Shown here in pieces: positions 1-6,102 of a DNA stretch of 7,629 bases. Both the position numbers and the translations under genes were made by a program. Location: NCBI GenBank assembly GCA_964468725.1, contig CAYXVU010000269.1, positions 1 through 7,629 of the forward strand, in the 5' to 3' direction. Numbering within the stretch: the stretch's first letter is position 1; each line of letters begins with the position of its first letter. The notes beneath the pieces are model-generated. The model was not told the origin of the DNA. It saw only the letters and a list, made by a program, of their open reading frames with translations, and did not search any database. This DNA comes from CAYXVU01 sp964468725. Its GTDB lineage: Bacteria > Acidobacteriota > Blastocatellia > UBA7656.

Positions 1-1010
1 GATTCGCATACCAATGGCAAGACGAACCCGGTCAATCCCATCGAACCAACCCCTAACTTTTCCAGCATCGTTTTGTGCCAGCTATCGTCCGGCATCGTGC
101 CCATGTAGGGCTGCCCGACCTGCACGGCTTTGCTCAGAATGTTGCTGCCGTCGAGCGGAATTCGCAGGCTGCGGACTTCTTCATCCACCGCTTTGTCCAT
201 CAACCGCGATTTGAAGCCGAACTGCCCCAAGCCGCGCAGTTCATTATCGCGCACCAAAAAGAGGACGCCGCGACTGGAGATTTCGCTGGCGTAGCGCATC
301 ACCAACAAGCTGACTTCCGCTTCGAATGACAAGGTTCGGAGTTCCATCAGCAGCGAGCACAAAATCTCCTGCATCGAAAGCGGCTCTTCCACAGCGCCGC
401 TCGTAAGCGATTCTTCCGTCGCGTCGGCGGTTTCGTTGGCTTCGCGCGCCAGATCGGCAACCGTATGATCGGGCGGCGGCATCGCCTCTTCCGGTTGCAC
501 GGCGGCGTGCTCCAACTCGTCCGTATCTTTCGCCGCCTCCAACAGAACTTCGTGAATGTCGAGCCCCTCTTTGAGCCGGATGTCGCTCAGCGACGAAGTG
601 ACCGCGCCTTGATTGAGGTCAATCCAGAACTTGCCTTTCTCTCTATCCATCAAGGCGGCCACCGTGTCGCGGAAATGGCGACGCGCTACCAACTCCAACT
701 CGTCATAATCCATCACCCCGTTTTCAATGATCGAGCCGAGCAGTTTGTGGCCGTTGCCATTGCTGTTGCCGTTGAGGCCGCCCGGCAGATGGGCAATGAC
801 TTCATGACTCAGAATCTGTTCGCGCAGCAGACGCTCGACCAGTGATTCGCCCGGCGCACACAGAGCATAGGCGATGCGACCGCGTTCGATGGCGATCTTG
901 CCCGAAAAGTCTCCGCCCTCCAGCACCAGCACGCCGGTCTTCCGGCTGAGCGCCAGAATTTGCAAAATGTCTGTCAGAGCGAAATCGCTCAAGTCGCCTG
1001 CAAGTTCCAT
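1..1010 (-). CDS. PATAN/DUF4388 domain protein with C-terminal GAF-like region (3' end beyond window)
   Basis: The frame is open from an ATG at 1010 to the left edge: 336 codons with no stop, so the C-terminus is missing. Residues 1-165 fit DUF4388 (PATAN). They start MELAGDLSDFALTDILQILA, continue with the hairpin KTGVLVLEGG and GKIAIERGRIAYAL, and then the helical half LLGSIIENGVMDYDELELVARRHF with the closing GKFWIDL. A Gly/Asn linker (GLNGNSNGNG, about 78-87) splits the domain. Residues 166-212 are acidic and low in complexity, probably a flexible hinge. Residues 213-336 (from MQEILCSL through IPLDGSNILSKAVQVGQPY) resemble a divergent GAF fold. PATAN domains are known from PatA-type and other response-regulator-linked proteins and are thought to mediate protein contacts; a role as partner of the adjacent CheY is inferred. 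The start is the first ATG after an in-frame TGA that ends the upstream REC gene. No strong Shine-Dalgarno is seen, so translation probably depends on coupling. The family call is fairly sure; the function is not. Confidence 0.85.
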   Translation of the reverse strand, partial: MELAGDLSDFALTDILQILALSRKTGVLVLEGGDFSGKIAIERGRIAYALCAPGESLVERLLREQILSHEVIAHLPGGLNGNSNGNGHKLLGSIIENGVMDYDELELVARRHFRDTVAALMDREKGKFWIDLNQGAVTSSLSDIRLKEGLDIHEVLLEAAKDTDELEHAAVQPEEAMPPPDHTVADLAREANETADATEESLTSGAVEEPLSMQEILCSLLMELRTLSFEAEVSLLVMRYASEISSRGVLFLVRDNELRGLGQFGFKSRLMDKAVDEEVRSLRIPLDGSNILSKAVQVGQPYMGTMPDDSWHKTMLEKLGVGSMGLTGFVLPLVCE

Positions 1011-1016
1011 GATGGC

Positions 1017-1403
1017 TCACTTATTCCCAAGAAAATTGGTCACCAATTCGCGCAGTTGGGGCATCGAGATCGGTTTCGACAGATAGCCGCTCGCGCCATT
1101 GGCGATGCCTTCTTCAATCTCGGCTTCCGACCCTTTCGTGCTGATAATGATGATCGGCAGATCGTCGCGTTGCAGTTCGGTGCGCACCTTTTTGACAAAC
1201 TCCAAACCATCCATGCGCGGCATGCGAATGTCGGTCAGCACCAGATCGAACTTTCCATCTCGCACTTTGTTCAAGGCCTCTTCGCCATCCGATGCCTGCG
1301 TAATGTTCTTCTCGCTGATCCCATCAACCCGCGTCAAACTCATGCAGAGCAACTGGCGAAAGGTTGCCGAATCATCTACGACCAGTAAAGACTTATCACT
1401 CAT
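1017..1403 (-). CDS. stand-alone CheY-like response regulator (second copy)
   Basis: A single receiver (REC) domain of 128 aa with no output domain. The acidic pocket is D10-D11 (LLVVDDS), the phospho-acceptor is D58 (LVLTDIRMP), the switch position is S88 (IIIISTKG), and the conserved lysine is K110 (GYLSKPIS). All residues needed for Mg2+ binding and phosphotransfer are present, so it should accept phosphate from CheA or another kinase. The ATG at 1403 has a GAGGGGG sequence 6-7 nt upstream that overlaps the stop of the GAF gene, and the gap is only 11 bp. It differs clearly in sequence from the CheY at 2858-3268, so it is not a recent duplicate. Its neighbours are a GAF sensor upstream and a PATAN-GAF protein downstream in the same frame. 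This suggests that it works with these two rather than as the motor-binding CheY, but that is inference. Confidence 0.93.
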   Translation of the reverse strand: MSDKSLLVVDDSATFRQLLCMSLTRVDGISEKNITQASDGEEALNKVRDGKFDLVLTDIRMPRMDGLEFVKKVRTELQRDDLPIIIISTKGSEAEIEEGIANGASGYLSKPISMPQLRELVTNFLGNK

Positions 1404-1414
1404 CTCCTACCCCC

Positions 1415-2236
1415 TCATTTGGCGCGCAGCAAATTCATAAAACTCTCGATGGTTTTCAGTTTGCGATCCGCTATGGCATAGAGTTTCGAACTGACCAACG
1501 CCGTTGCCGCGTGTCCGGCCAGCAACTCCAGCAGTTTGTGATCGAGCGCCGTAAACGTGCCTTTGTGCGCCAGCAGCTTATAAATCGCAATCACGCCGAC
1601 AATGCGTTCTTTGATCTTCAGCGGAATGCAAGCACAGACTTCGCCGCTGTCGCCCATCTCGTCTGTAAAGAAGGGCTCGCCGCGCAACGCGACCATCCCC
1701 TCTAAGCCGTCTCCGAAAGCGACGCGCCCGCGATCTAAACGTTCGACGATAATCCCCTCGCTACCCGCCAACACCAGCTCACTCGTTTCTTCGTCAACGA
1801 TAAAGAGGCCGAATTCTTCCGAACCGATCATGTTGATGAGTATCTCTTTGATACAGAGCACGACTTCTGCCGGGTCGAGCGTCGAATGCAACTGATAGCT
1901 GGCAACGTAGAGATTGGCCAGATTCTCGTTCTGCTCTTCAATCTCAACGTAGCGCATGGCAAAGTCTTTATTCTCGGCTTCGACCTCTTCGAAGCGGCGT
2001 TCGAGAAATTCCAACTTCTGTGCCAATTGGCTGTTTTCCAGTCGCACCCGTTCGACTTCGCGCGTCAACATCGCCGATAGCTCCAGCGACTCTTTCTCCA
2101 ACTGCACGATGCGATAGCGCAAACGCTCGTTCTCCGCCATCAACTCTTCGGTGAAGCCGCGCCCTTTACGAAACATCTCCAATAGTTCTTCGCTTTTGGA
2201 AAAGATATTCAAAAGCTCTTCGGGTTTTTCTGACAT
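1415..2236 (-). CDS. coiled-coil plus GAF domain protein
   Basis: The protein has 273 aa when started at the ATG at 2236 (MSEKPEELLN). This start is chosen because a strong GAGGGGA site lies 6 nt upstream; an open frame continues up to 2326, but that stretch is repeat-derived intergenic DNA. Residues 28-118 are a charged heptad-like helix rich in Glu, Leu, Arg and Asn (ELMAENERLR, RLENSQLAQKLEFLERR), a likely parallel coiled coil. Residues 119-255 form a GAF domain: helix DPAEVVLCIKEIL, strand FGLFIVDEE, the segment VAFGDGLEGMVALRGEPFF, and VCACIPLKIKERIVGVIAIY. There is no kinase, cyclase, HTH or membrane segment, so it is a cytosolic sensor or scaffold without its own output. C201 and C203 lie at the start of a GAF strand, but a cofactor role is not shown. 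It precedes a CheY and a PATAN-GAF gene with tight spacing and probably acts with them. The ligand is unknown. Confidence 0.9.
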   Translation of the reverse strand: MSEKPEELLNIFSKSEELLEMFRKGRGFTEELMAENERLRYRIVQLEKESLELSAMLTREVERVRLENSQLAQKLEFLERRFEEVEAENKDFAMRYVEIEEQNENLANLYVASYQLHSTLDPAEVVLCIKEILINMIGSEEFGLFIVDEETSELVLAGSEGIIVERLDRGRVAFGDGLEGMVALRGEPFFTDEMGDSGEVCACIPLKIKERIVGVIAIYKLLAHKGTFTALDHKLLELLAGHAATALVSSKLYAIADRKLKTIESFMNLLRAK

Positions 2237-2242
2237 AGTGCG

Positions 2243-2249
2243 TCCCCTC
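2243..2249 (-). promoter_or_regulatory. Shine-Dalgarno site fixing the GAF-protein start
   Basis: On the minus strand GAGGGGA ends 6 nt before the ATG at 2236. This is the best ribosome-binding match in the region and supports the 273 aa form over the in-frame ATG at 2326, which would add a 30-residue hydrophobic stretch. Confidence 0.75.
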
Positions 2250-2276
2250 ATTTCAGTTCGTAACCAGTAACCGTCG

Positions 2277-2370
2277 CAGAAGCACAGAAGCCAGAAGGTC
2301 GGAGGCAGTATCAACAATGAGGCCAAGGCACAACGCCTCCGTCTCCCTTATGAATTCTGTATTCTGGCTT
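2277..2370. repeat. imperfect inverted repeat with TTCTG/CAGAA words in the cheX-GAF gap
   Basis: The 147 bp between the CheX-family gene and the GAF gene (2237-2383) is the only sizeable gap in the operon. Its right arm, in plus-strand order, has three CAGAAG words (2277-2282, 2285-2290, 2292-2297) followed by CGGAGGC (2300-2306). The other arm has GCCTCCG (2335-2341) followed by two ATTCTG words (2354-2359, 2361-2366). AAGCCAGAA (2288-2296) is perfectly complementary to TTCTGGCTT (2362-2370), and CGGAGGC to GCCTCCG. The RNA could fold into a two-part stem with an asymmetric internal bulge (3 versus 20 nt) and a 28 nt loop. There is no U-tract after it, so it is not a standard intrinsic terminator. 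It may be a dispersed palindromic (REP/MITE-like) element, an mRNA-processing or stability hairpin, or both. No other copy lies in this window. Confidence 0.6.
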
Positions 2371-2383
2371 TCGTCACTCACTC

Positions 2384-2848
2384 TCATTTCAAATCTTGAA
2401 TCGAAACATTCAATCGCACTTCTCCATAGGTCGTGTGGATCGGAGCGACGAGGGTTTCCAACTCGCCATCGTGGCTTTCCAGATTCAGACCGCTGATGAC
2501 CACCGGCGGCGCCATCTTCAAAAACACTCCGGAATCGTTGATCTCCGAGAGCGCTTTGCCCGTCGCCATCGAAGCCAGTTCGGCAATCGCCGACCGCGCC
2601 AGCGGCGACATCCCCGGCAGACTCTCTTCCATCATGCGCCCCGCCAACTGCACCGCCGTGAAGAGATTCATATCGAATATGACGCGTCCCTGCGCGTCGC
2701 CTGTTAGCCCGATGATGGCCATCACATCGCCTTCCGATACCGGCTTTGCATTCATATGCATCGAACTGACTCCGGCCACCGGGTCAACCACCTCGCGGAA
2801 GGTGTCGGTCGTCGAATCCAGAAAAATTCTCACAAAGTCGAGTCTCAT
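2384..2848 (-). CDS. cheX: CheX-family protein (CheY-P phosphatase family) with altered active-site motif
   Basis: The protein has 154 aa, the usual length for CheX. The N-terminus (MRLDFVRIFLDSTTDTFREV) matches the family's opening helix. The strand segments VMAIIGLTG and GRVIFDMNL, the helix around 69-102, and APPVVISG (113-120) follow in the expected order, and the chain ends with the strand GEVRLNVSI. CheX and CheC remove phosphate from CheY-P with a Glu and an Asn in an ExxN motif. Here the helix reads SAIAELASMATG, that is E90 with S93 where Asn is expected, so activity may be reduced, changed or lost. The ATG at 2848 has GAGGTG 7 nt upstream, and that site overlaps the CheY stop (9 bp gap), so the two are probably translated together. 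Pairing with CheY implies CheY as partner. The family is well supported; phosphatase activity is uncertain. Confidence 0.85.
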   Translation of the reverse strand: MRLDFVRIFLDSTTDTFREVVDPVAGVSSMHMNAKPVSEGDVMAIIGLTGDAQGRVIFDMNLFTAVQLAGRMMEESLPGMSPLARSAIAELASMATGKALSEINDSGVFLKMAPPVVISGLNLESHDGELETLVAPIHTTYGEVRLNVSIQDLK

Positions 2849-2857
2849 ACCTGCACC

Positions 2858-3268
2858 TCACACTGTACTGACCGGATCAAAGACCTGTTCGATGGCCTTC
2901 TTCAACTCTTCGGTGGTTACCGGCTTGGGAATGAAGTAGCGCGCACCGGCGGCCAATGCCTCTTCAATCTTGTCGCGGTAACAGACGCTGCTAATCATAA
3001 TCACGCGCGCCGTCGGGTCTGCGGCGCAGATCTGACGCACCGTTTCGACGCCTTCCAAATCGGGCATCACGATGTCCATCAACACGATGTCCGGCCTCAA
3101 TCGCTTGTAGGCCGAGATGGCTTCGATCCCATTGGCCGCTTCGCTCGACACGCAATTGAACGAATCCATCAGCTTCTTCATGCGAAACCGCGCAAAGGCT
3201 GAATCATCGACAATCAGGCAATTGAGCGGCGGGTTGCCGGTTTCCGATCCCCTGTGTTGTTTCTCCAC
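2858..3268 (-). CDS. cheY: stand-alone CheY-like response regulator
   Basis: A single REC domain of 136 aa from a GTG at 3268. Acidic residues are D21-D22 (CLIVDDSAF), the phospho-acceptor is D65 (IVLMDIVMP), the switch position is S93 (IMISSV), and the conserved lysine is K115 (YFIPKPVT). About 15 residues precede the first strand. The GTG at 3268 is preferred over a GTG at 3289 because AGGAGG lies 9 nt before it, while the earlier GTG has no such site and would overlap cheB. The gene sits between cheB and a CheX-family gene, the natural place for the CheY that takes phosphate from this CheA and is reset by CheX. Whether it binds a flagellar switch or another target cannot be read from the sequence. 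The operon name cheY is used in the family sense. Confidence 0.93.
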   Translation of the reverse strand: MEKQHRGSETGNPPLNCLIVDDSAFARFRMKKLMDSFNCVSSEAANGIEAISAYKRLRPDIVLMDIVMPDLEGVETVRQICAADPTARVIMISSVCYRDKIEEALAAGARYFIPKPVTTEELKKAIEQVFDPVSTV

Positions 3269-3277
3269 AATCCGATT

Positions 3278-3283
3278 CCTCCT
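3278..3283 (-). promoter_or_regulatory. Shine-Dalgarno site overlapping the cheB stop, fixing the cheY start
   Basis: AGGAGG on the minus strand lies 9 nt before the GTG at 3268 and shares bases with the cheB stop codon TAG (3282-3284). Ribosomes finishing cheB would uncover or reuse it, which suggests coupled translation of cheB and cheY. Confidence 0.75.
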
Positions 3284-4346
3284 ACTCACTCACGCGTACA
3301 ACAGAACGAAGATAAGCGGACAACTCGTTGAGCGCCACCACCTGATCTACGAAGCCCCGTTTGATGGCCACTTTCGGCATCCCGTAGATCATGCAACTTG
3401 CTTCATCCTGCGCCACCGTATGGCCGCCCGCTTTCTTCACGAGTCCGAGGCCAGCCGCACCATCGCTGCCCATCCCGGTCATAATCACCCCCATCGCCTG
3501 CTCGCCATACTCTTCGGCGACCGATTGAAAGAGCACATCAACTGACGGACGATGGCCGTTGACCAATTCGCCGCGATCCAATCGCGCTTCGGCTCCCGTC
3601 GTGCGACGCTTCACTTTCAAATGCGCGTCACCCGGCGCGATCAAGGCGCATCCGGCAGCCGCTAACGACCCGTCGCGCGCTTCGCGGACTTTGATGGCGC
3701 AAATCTCATCCAACCACTTGGCAAACATCGAAGTGAAACTCTCCGGCATATGCTGCGCGATGACGATGCCCGCAGGGAACTCCGCCGGAATCTTCGGCAA
3801 CAGGTAGCGCAGCGCGCTCGGCCCGCCGCTTGACGCACCGATGGCCACCAGCTTGATCGGCGCTTTGCGCGCCCGACGGCGCAGCGGCGCGTGATGGCCG
3901 TTGGTCGCCGTCAAGGCTTCCCCGCCCGCCGCCACCATCTTGCTGCGCGCTGCCGCCTTCACTTTGCCAATCAACTCTTCAGCCACATCGCCGATCTGCG
4001 CGGCGACCTTCGGTTTGCAGACGAAATCTACGGCTCCCATCTCCAGCGATTGCATCGCCAACCGCGCCCCGCGCGTCGTCAAAGAACTGAGCATCACGAC
4101 CGGCGTCGAAAACTGCGCGACGATCTCTTTGAGAGCCGTCAGCCCATCCACTCTCGGCATATCCACATCAAGCGTCACCACATCGGGGTTGAGTTGCTCG
4201 ACTTTGTTGAGCGCGAAGACCCCGTCAATGGCCGTGCCAATCACTTCAATCTCATCGTCTCGGGCTAACAAATTCGAGACAAGCTTCCGCATCACTGCCG
4301 AGTCATCCACGACCAATACTCGTATGCGGCTCCCATTACCCTGCAT
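3282..4346 (-). CDS. cheB: chemotaxis methylesterase CheB
   Basis: The protein has 354 aa from the ATG at 4346, the family's usual size. Residues 7-125 are a receiver domain: D14-D15 (VLVVDDSAVMRK), phospho-acceptor D60 (VTLDVDMPRVDG), switch S87 or S88, and K111 (FVCKPK). A linker of about 40 residues, with an Arg/Lys-rich stretch (PLRRRARKAP), leads to the methylesterase domain at 164-352. Its catalytic triad is visible as S172 (GASSGGP), H199 (IAQHMPESF) and D295 (MTGMGSDGAAG). The enzyme removes methyl groups from, and deamidates, receptor glutamyl/glutaminyl sites, and is switched on when CheA phosphorylates D60. This gives adaptation opposite to CheR. The start overlaps the last 11 bp of cheA, so translation is probably coupled. 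An upstream in-frame ATG at 4412 lies deep inside cheA and is not favoured because residue 1 here directly precedes the first REC strand. Confidence 0.96.
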   Translation of the reverse strand: MQGNGSRIRVLVVDDSAVMRKLVSNLLARDDEIEVIGTAIDGVFALNKVEQLNPDVVTLDVDMPRVDGLTALKEIVAQFSTPVVMLSSLTTRGARLAMQSLEMGAVDFVCKPKVAAQIGDVAEELIGKVKAAARSKMVAAGGEALTATNGHHAPLRRRARKAPIKLVAIGASSGGPSALRYLLPKIPAEFPAGIVIAQHMPESFTSMFAKWLDEICAIKVREARDGSLAAAGCALIAPGDAHLKVKRRTTGAEARLDRGELVNGHRPSVDVLFQSVAEEYGEQAMGVIMTGMGSDGAAGLGLVKKAGGHTVAQDEASCMIYGMPKVAIKRGFVDQVVALNELSAYLRSVVRVSE

Positions 4347-6084
4347 AAACGCCAATCCCTGCCCCCCGGCTGCGCTCGTATTGAATGGCTTTGCGCACCA
4401 CAACACCGGCATCCAAAATCAAAGCAACCCGCCCGTCGCCCAACAGTGTCGCTCCAGCCAACGCTTCGCTCTTCAGCCACTCGCCCTCTAACGGCTTGAT
4501 GACCAATTCGTGTTCGCCCAGCAAGGATTCAGCAACGATGCCGTAGCGCCGACCCGAAACCCGAATGATGATGACGAAATGCTCGCCCGTCTCTTTGCGC
4601 AGCGCCATCCCTACGCCACCGCGTCGCCGGTCATAGCCCAAAACGGCTGCCGGTCGGATGAGCGAGATAAACCGATCCCGCAGGCGAAAACTCTCTAACC
4701 CATCCAGATAGGTAATGTCATCGGGCAACGCTTTGGCAATCTCAATGATCGCCAGCAGCGGCAGAGCGTAGAGCCTGCCGCCCGCCGTGAAGAGCAGGGC
4801 GCGAATGATGGCCAAGGTCAATGGCATCCGCAGACTGAACGTCGTACCCACTCCCGGCTCGCTCTTGACCGTGATGGTGCCGCGCAACTGTTCGATGGCC
4901 GTCTTCACAGCCGCCGCGCCCACCCCTCTGCCGGAAACCCAGGTCAACTCCTTCGCGGTGGACAGACCGGAAAGAAAGATCAGCTTCACCGCCTCATCCT
5001 GCGACAGATTGGCCGCCTCGGTTTCGCTGAGTTGGCCGGTTTCGACCGCCTTCTTCTTCAACTCCTCAATATCTATGCCGCGTCCGTCATCGGCGATTTC
5101 GATGACCACCTGATTGCCTTCGTGAAAGGCCGCCAAGCGAATCGAGCCGGTCGCCGGTTTTCCCGCAGCCTCTCGCTCAAGAGGTGTCTCGATGCCGTGA
5201 TCGACCGCATTGCGCAACAGGTGCAACAGCGGTTCGTACAGCAGATCAACTAAGGTGCGATCCAACTCCGTCTCTTCGCCTTTGGTGGTGACCTCCACCT
5301 GTTTGCCATACTCGGCAGCCAGTTCGCGCATCGGGCGGCTGAAGCGTTTAAAGACCTGACTGATTGAAACCATGCGCATCTTTAGGACGCTCTTTTGCAA
5401 TTCTGAGATCAACTTGCCAATCTGCGTATTGGCGCTATGAAAATGGGTCAGCGTCTCGTTGCGCGCCAGCACGTGGTCAATCTCGGCGCTGACTTGGTTC
5501 ATCATCGAACGGGCAACGATCATCTCTCCGGCCAGATTCATGAGCGCGTCAATGGTCGCTGCTTCGACGCGCACAAAATCCTGCTTGCGCTGGGGTTTCG
5601 CCGCTGCCTGTCGCTCATCCGGGTCGGCAGACTTGAGCGTTCCATCCTCATCGGTCACCAACAATTCGATGACCTCATCCGTGCCGGAGGGTTGAGACAG
5701 GCTGAGCGCGCGACAGATACCGTCCACCTGCTCACTCGATAGGTCGTGCACTTCTTCATCGCCGATGGCCGCGCGCATGGCGTCGAGACCCTCTAAAATC
5801 GAGTCCACAATCTCTGCCTGAAACGGGCGCTCGCCGGTTACGACTTCATCAATCAAATCTTCGATCTTATGTGCCACAGCGGTCACGCCAATCAAGTTGA
5901 CGCAGGCCGAGTCGCCCTTGATGGTATGCGCTGAACGTCGCAACCGCCGAATGACTTCGTCATCCAGCCCCGCAGACTCCAGCGCCAGCAAATCCTGATT
6001 CATCTCATCGAGGATTTCGAGAGACTGATGGCGAAACATGCTGAGCAGTTGCGCCATCTCTTCTTTGCTGAAATCATCCATCAT
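4336..6084 (-). CDS. cheA: chemotaxis histidine kinase CheA (P1-P3-P4-P5, no P2)
   Basis: The protein has 582 aa, shorter than E. coli CheA (654). P1 (1-110) carries the phosphorylated H53 in SAHTIKGDSA. Residues 111-168 are an acidic, charged linker too short for a normal CheY-binding P2. P3 (169-255) is the dimerisation hairpin (LMNLAGEMIVARS, LQKSVLKMRMVSI). P4 (about 256-418) shows the N box LLRNAVDHGIE (N292, H296), the G1 box ADDGRGID, the segment IFLSGLSTA, and the G2 box GRGVGAAAVK. The usual G2 sequence is GRGVGMDVVK, so Met, Asp and Val are all Ala here; the glycines that form the ATP lid remain. P5 (419-570) is the CheW-like regulatory domain. CheA takes phosphate from ATP and passes it to CheY and CheB. 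It lies 18 bp after cheR and overlaps cheB. A second ATG at 6081 is an equally good start. Confidence 0.96.
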   Translation of the reverse strand: MMDDFSKEEMAQLLSMFRHQSLEILDEMNQDLLALESAGLDDEVIRRLRRSAHTIKGDSACVNLIGVTAVAHKIEDLIDEVVTGERPFQAEIVDSILEGLDAMRAAIGDEEVHDLSSEQVDGICRALSLSQPSGTDEVIELLVTDEDGTLKSADPDERQAAAKPQRKQDFVRVEAATIDALMNLAGEMIVARSMMNQVSAEIDHVLARNETLTHFHSANTQIGKLISELQKSVLKMRMVSISQVFKRFSRPMRELAAEYGKQVEVTTKGEETELDRTLVDLLYEPLLHLLRNAVDHGIETPLEREAAGKPATGSIRLAAFHEGNQVVIEIADDGRGIDIEELKKKAVETGQLSETEAANLSQDEAVKLIFLSGLSTAKELTWVSGRGVGAAAVKTAIEQLRGTITVKSEPGVGTTFSLRMPLTLAIIRALLFTAGGRLYALPLLAIIEIAKALPDDITYLDGLESFRLRDRFISLIRPAAVLGYDRRRGGVGMALRKETGEHFVIIIRVSGRRYGIVAESLLGEHELVIKPLEGEWLKSEALAGATLLGDGRVALILDAGVVVRKAIQYERSRGAGIGVYAG

Positions 6085-6102
6085 CTTCGTCTCAGTTCTT
6101 GC

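Noticed and set aside
802..1020. 72-codon minus-strand frame starting at 1020
   Set aside because: It is out of frame with the PATAN-GAF gene, whose frame shows clear domain motifs. The product is Arg-rich and motif-free.
2237..2326. 30-residue hydrophobic N-terminal extension of the GAF protein (ATG at 2326) that could look like a signal peptide or membrane anchor
   Set aside because: It is read from the repeat-bearing gap, has no ribosome site, and a strong Shine-Dalgarno precedes the ATG at 2236, where the charged family-like sequence begins.
2300..2341. Intrinsic terminator from the CGGAGGC/GCCTCCG stem
   Set aside because: The loop is 28 nt long and no T-run follows on the transcribed strand; the downstream gene has the same direction.
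3269..3289. GTG at 3289 as start of cheY
   Set aside because: It would overlap cheB and encode the Shine-Dalgarno as Arg-Arg. The GTG at 3268 sits 9 nt after AGGAGG.
4347..4412. 22-residue N-terminal extension of CheB
   Set aside because: It lies wholly inside the cheA 3' end. The ATG at 4346 places the first REC strand at the usual distance from the start.
3901..4491. 196-codon plus-strand open frame over cheB/cheA
   Set aside because: It is a shadow frame, Ser/Thr-rich and of low complexity, opposite strongly conserved CheB motifs.
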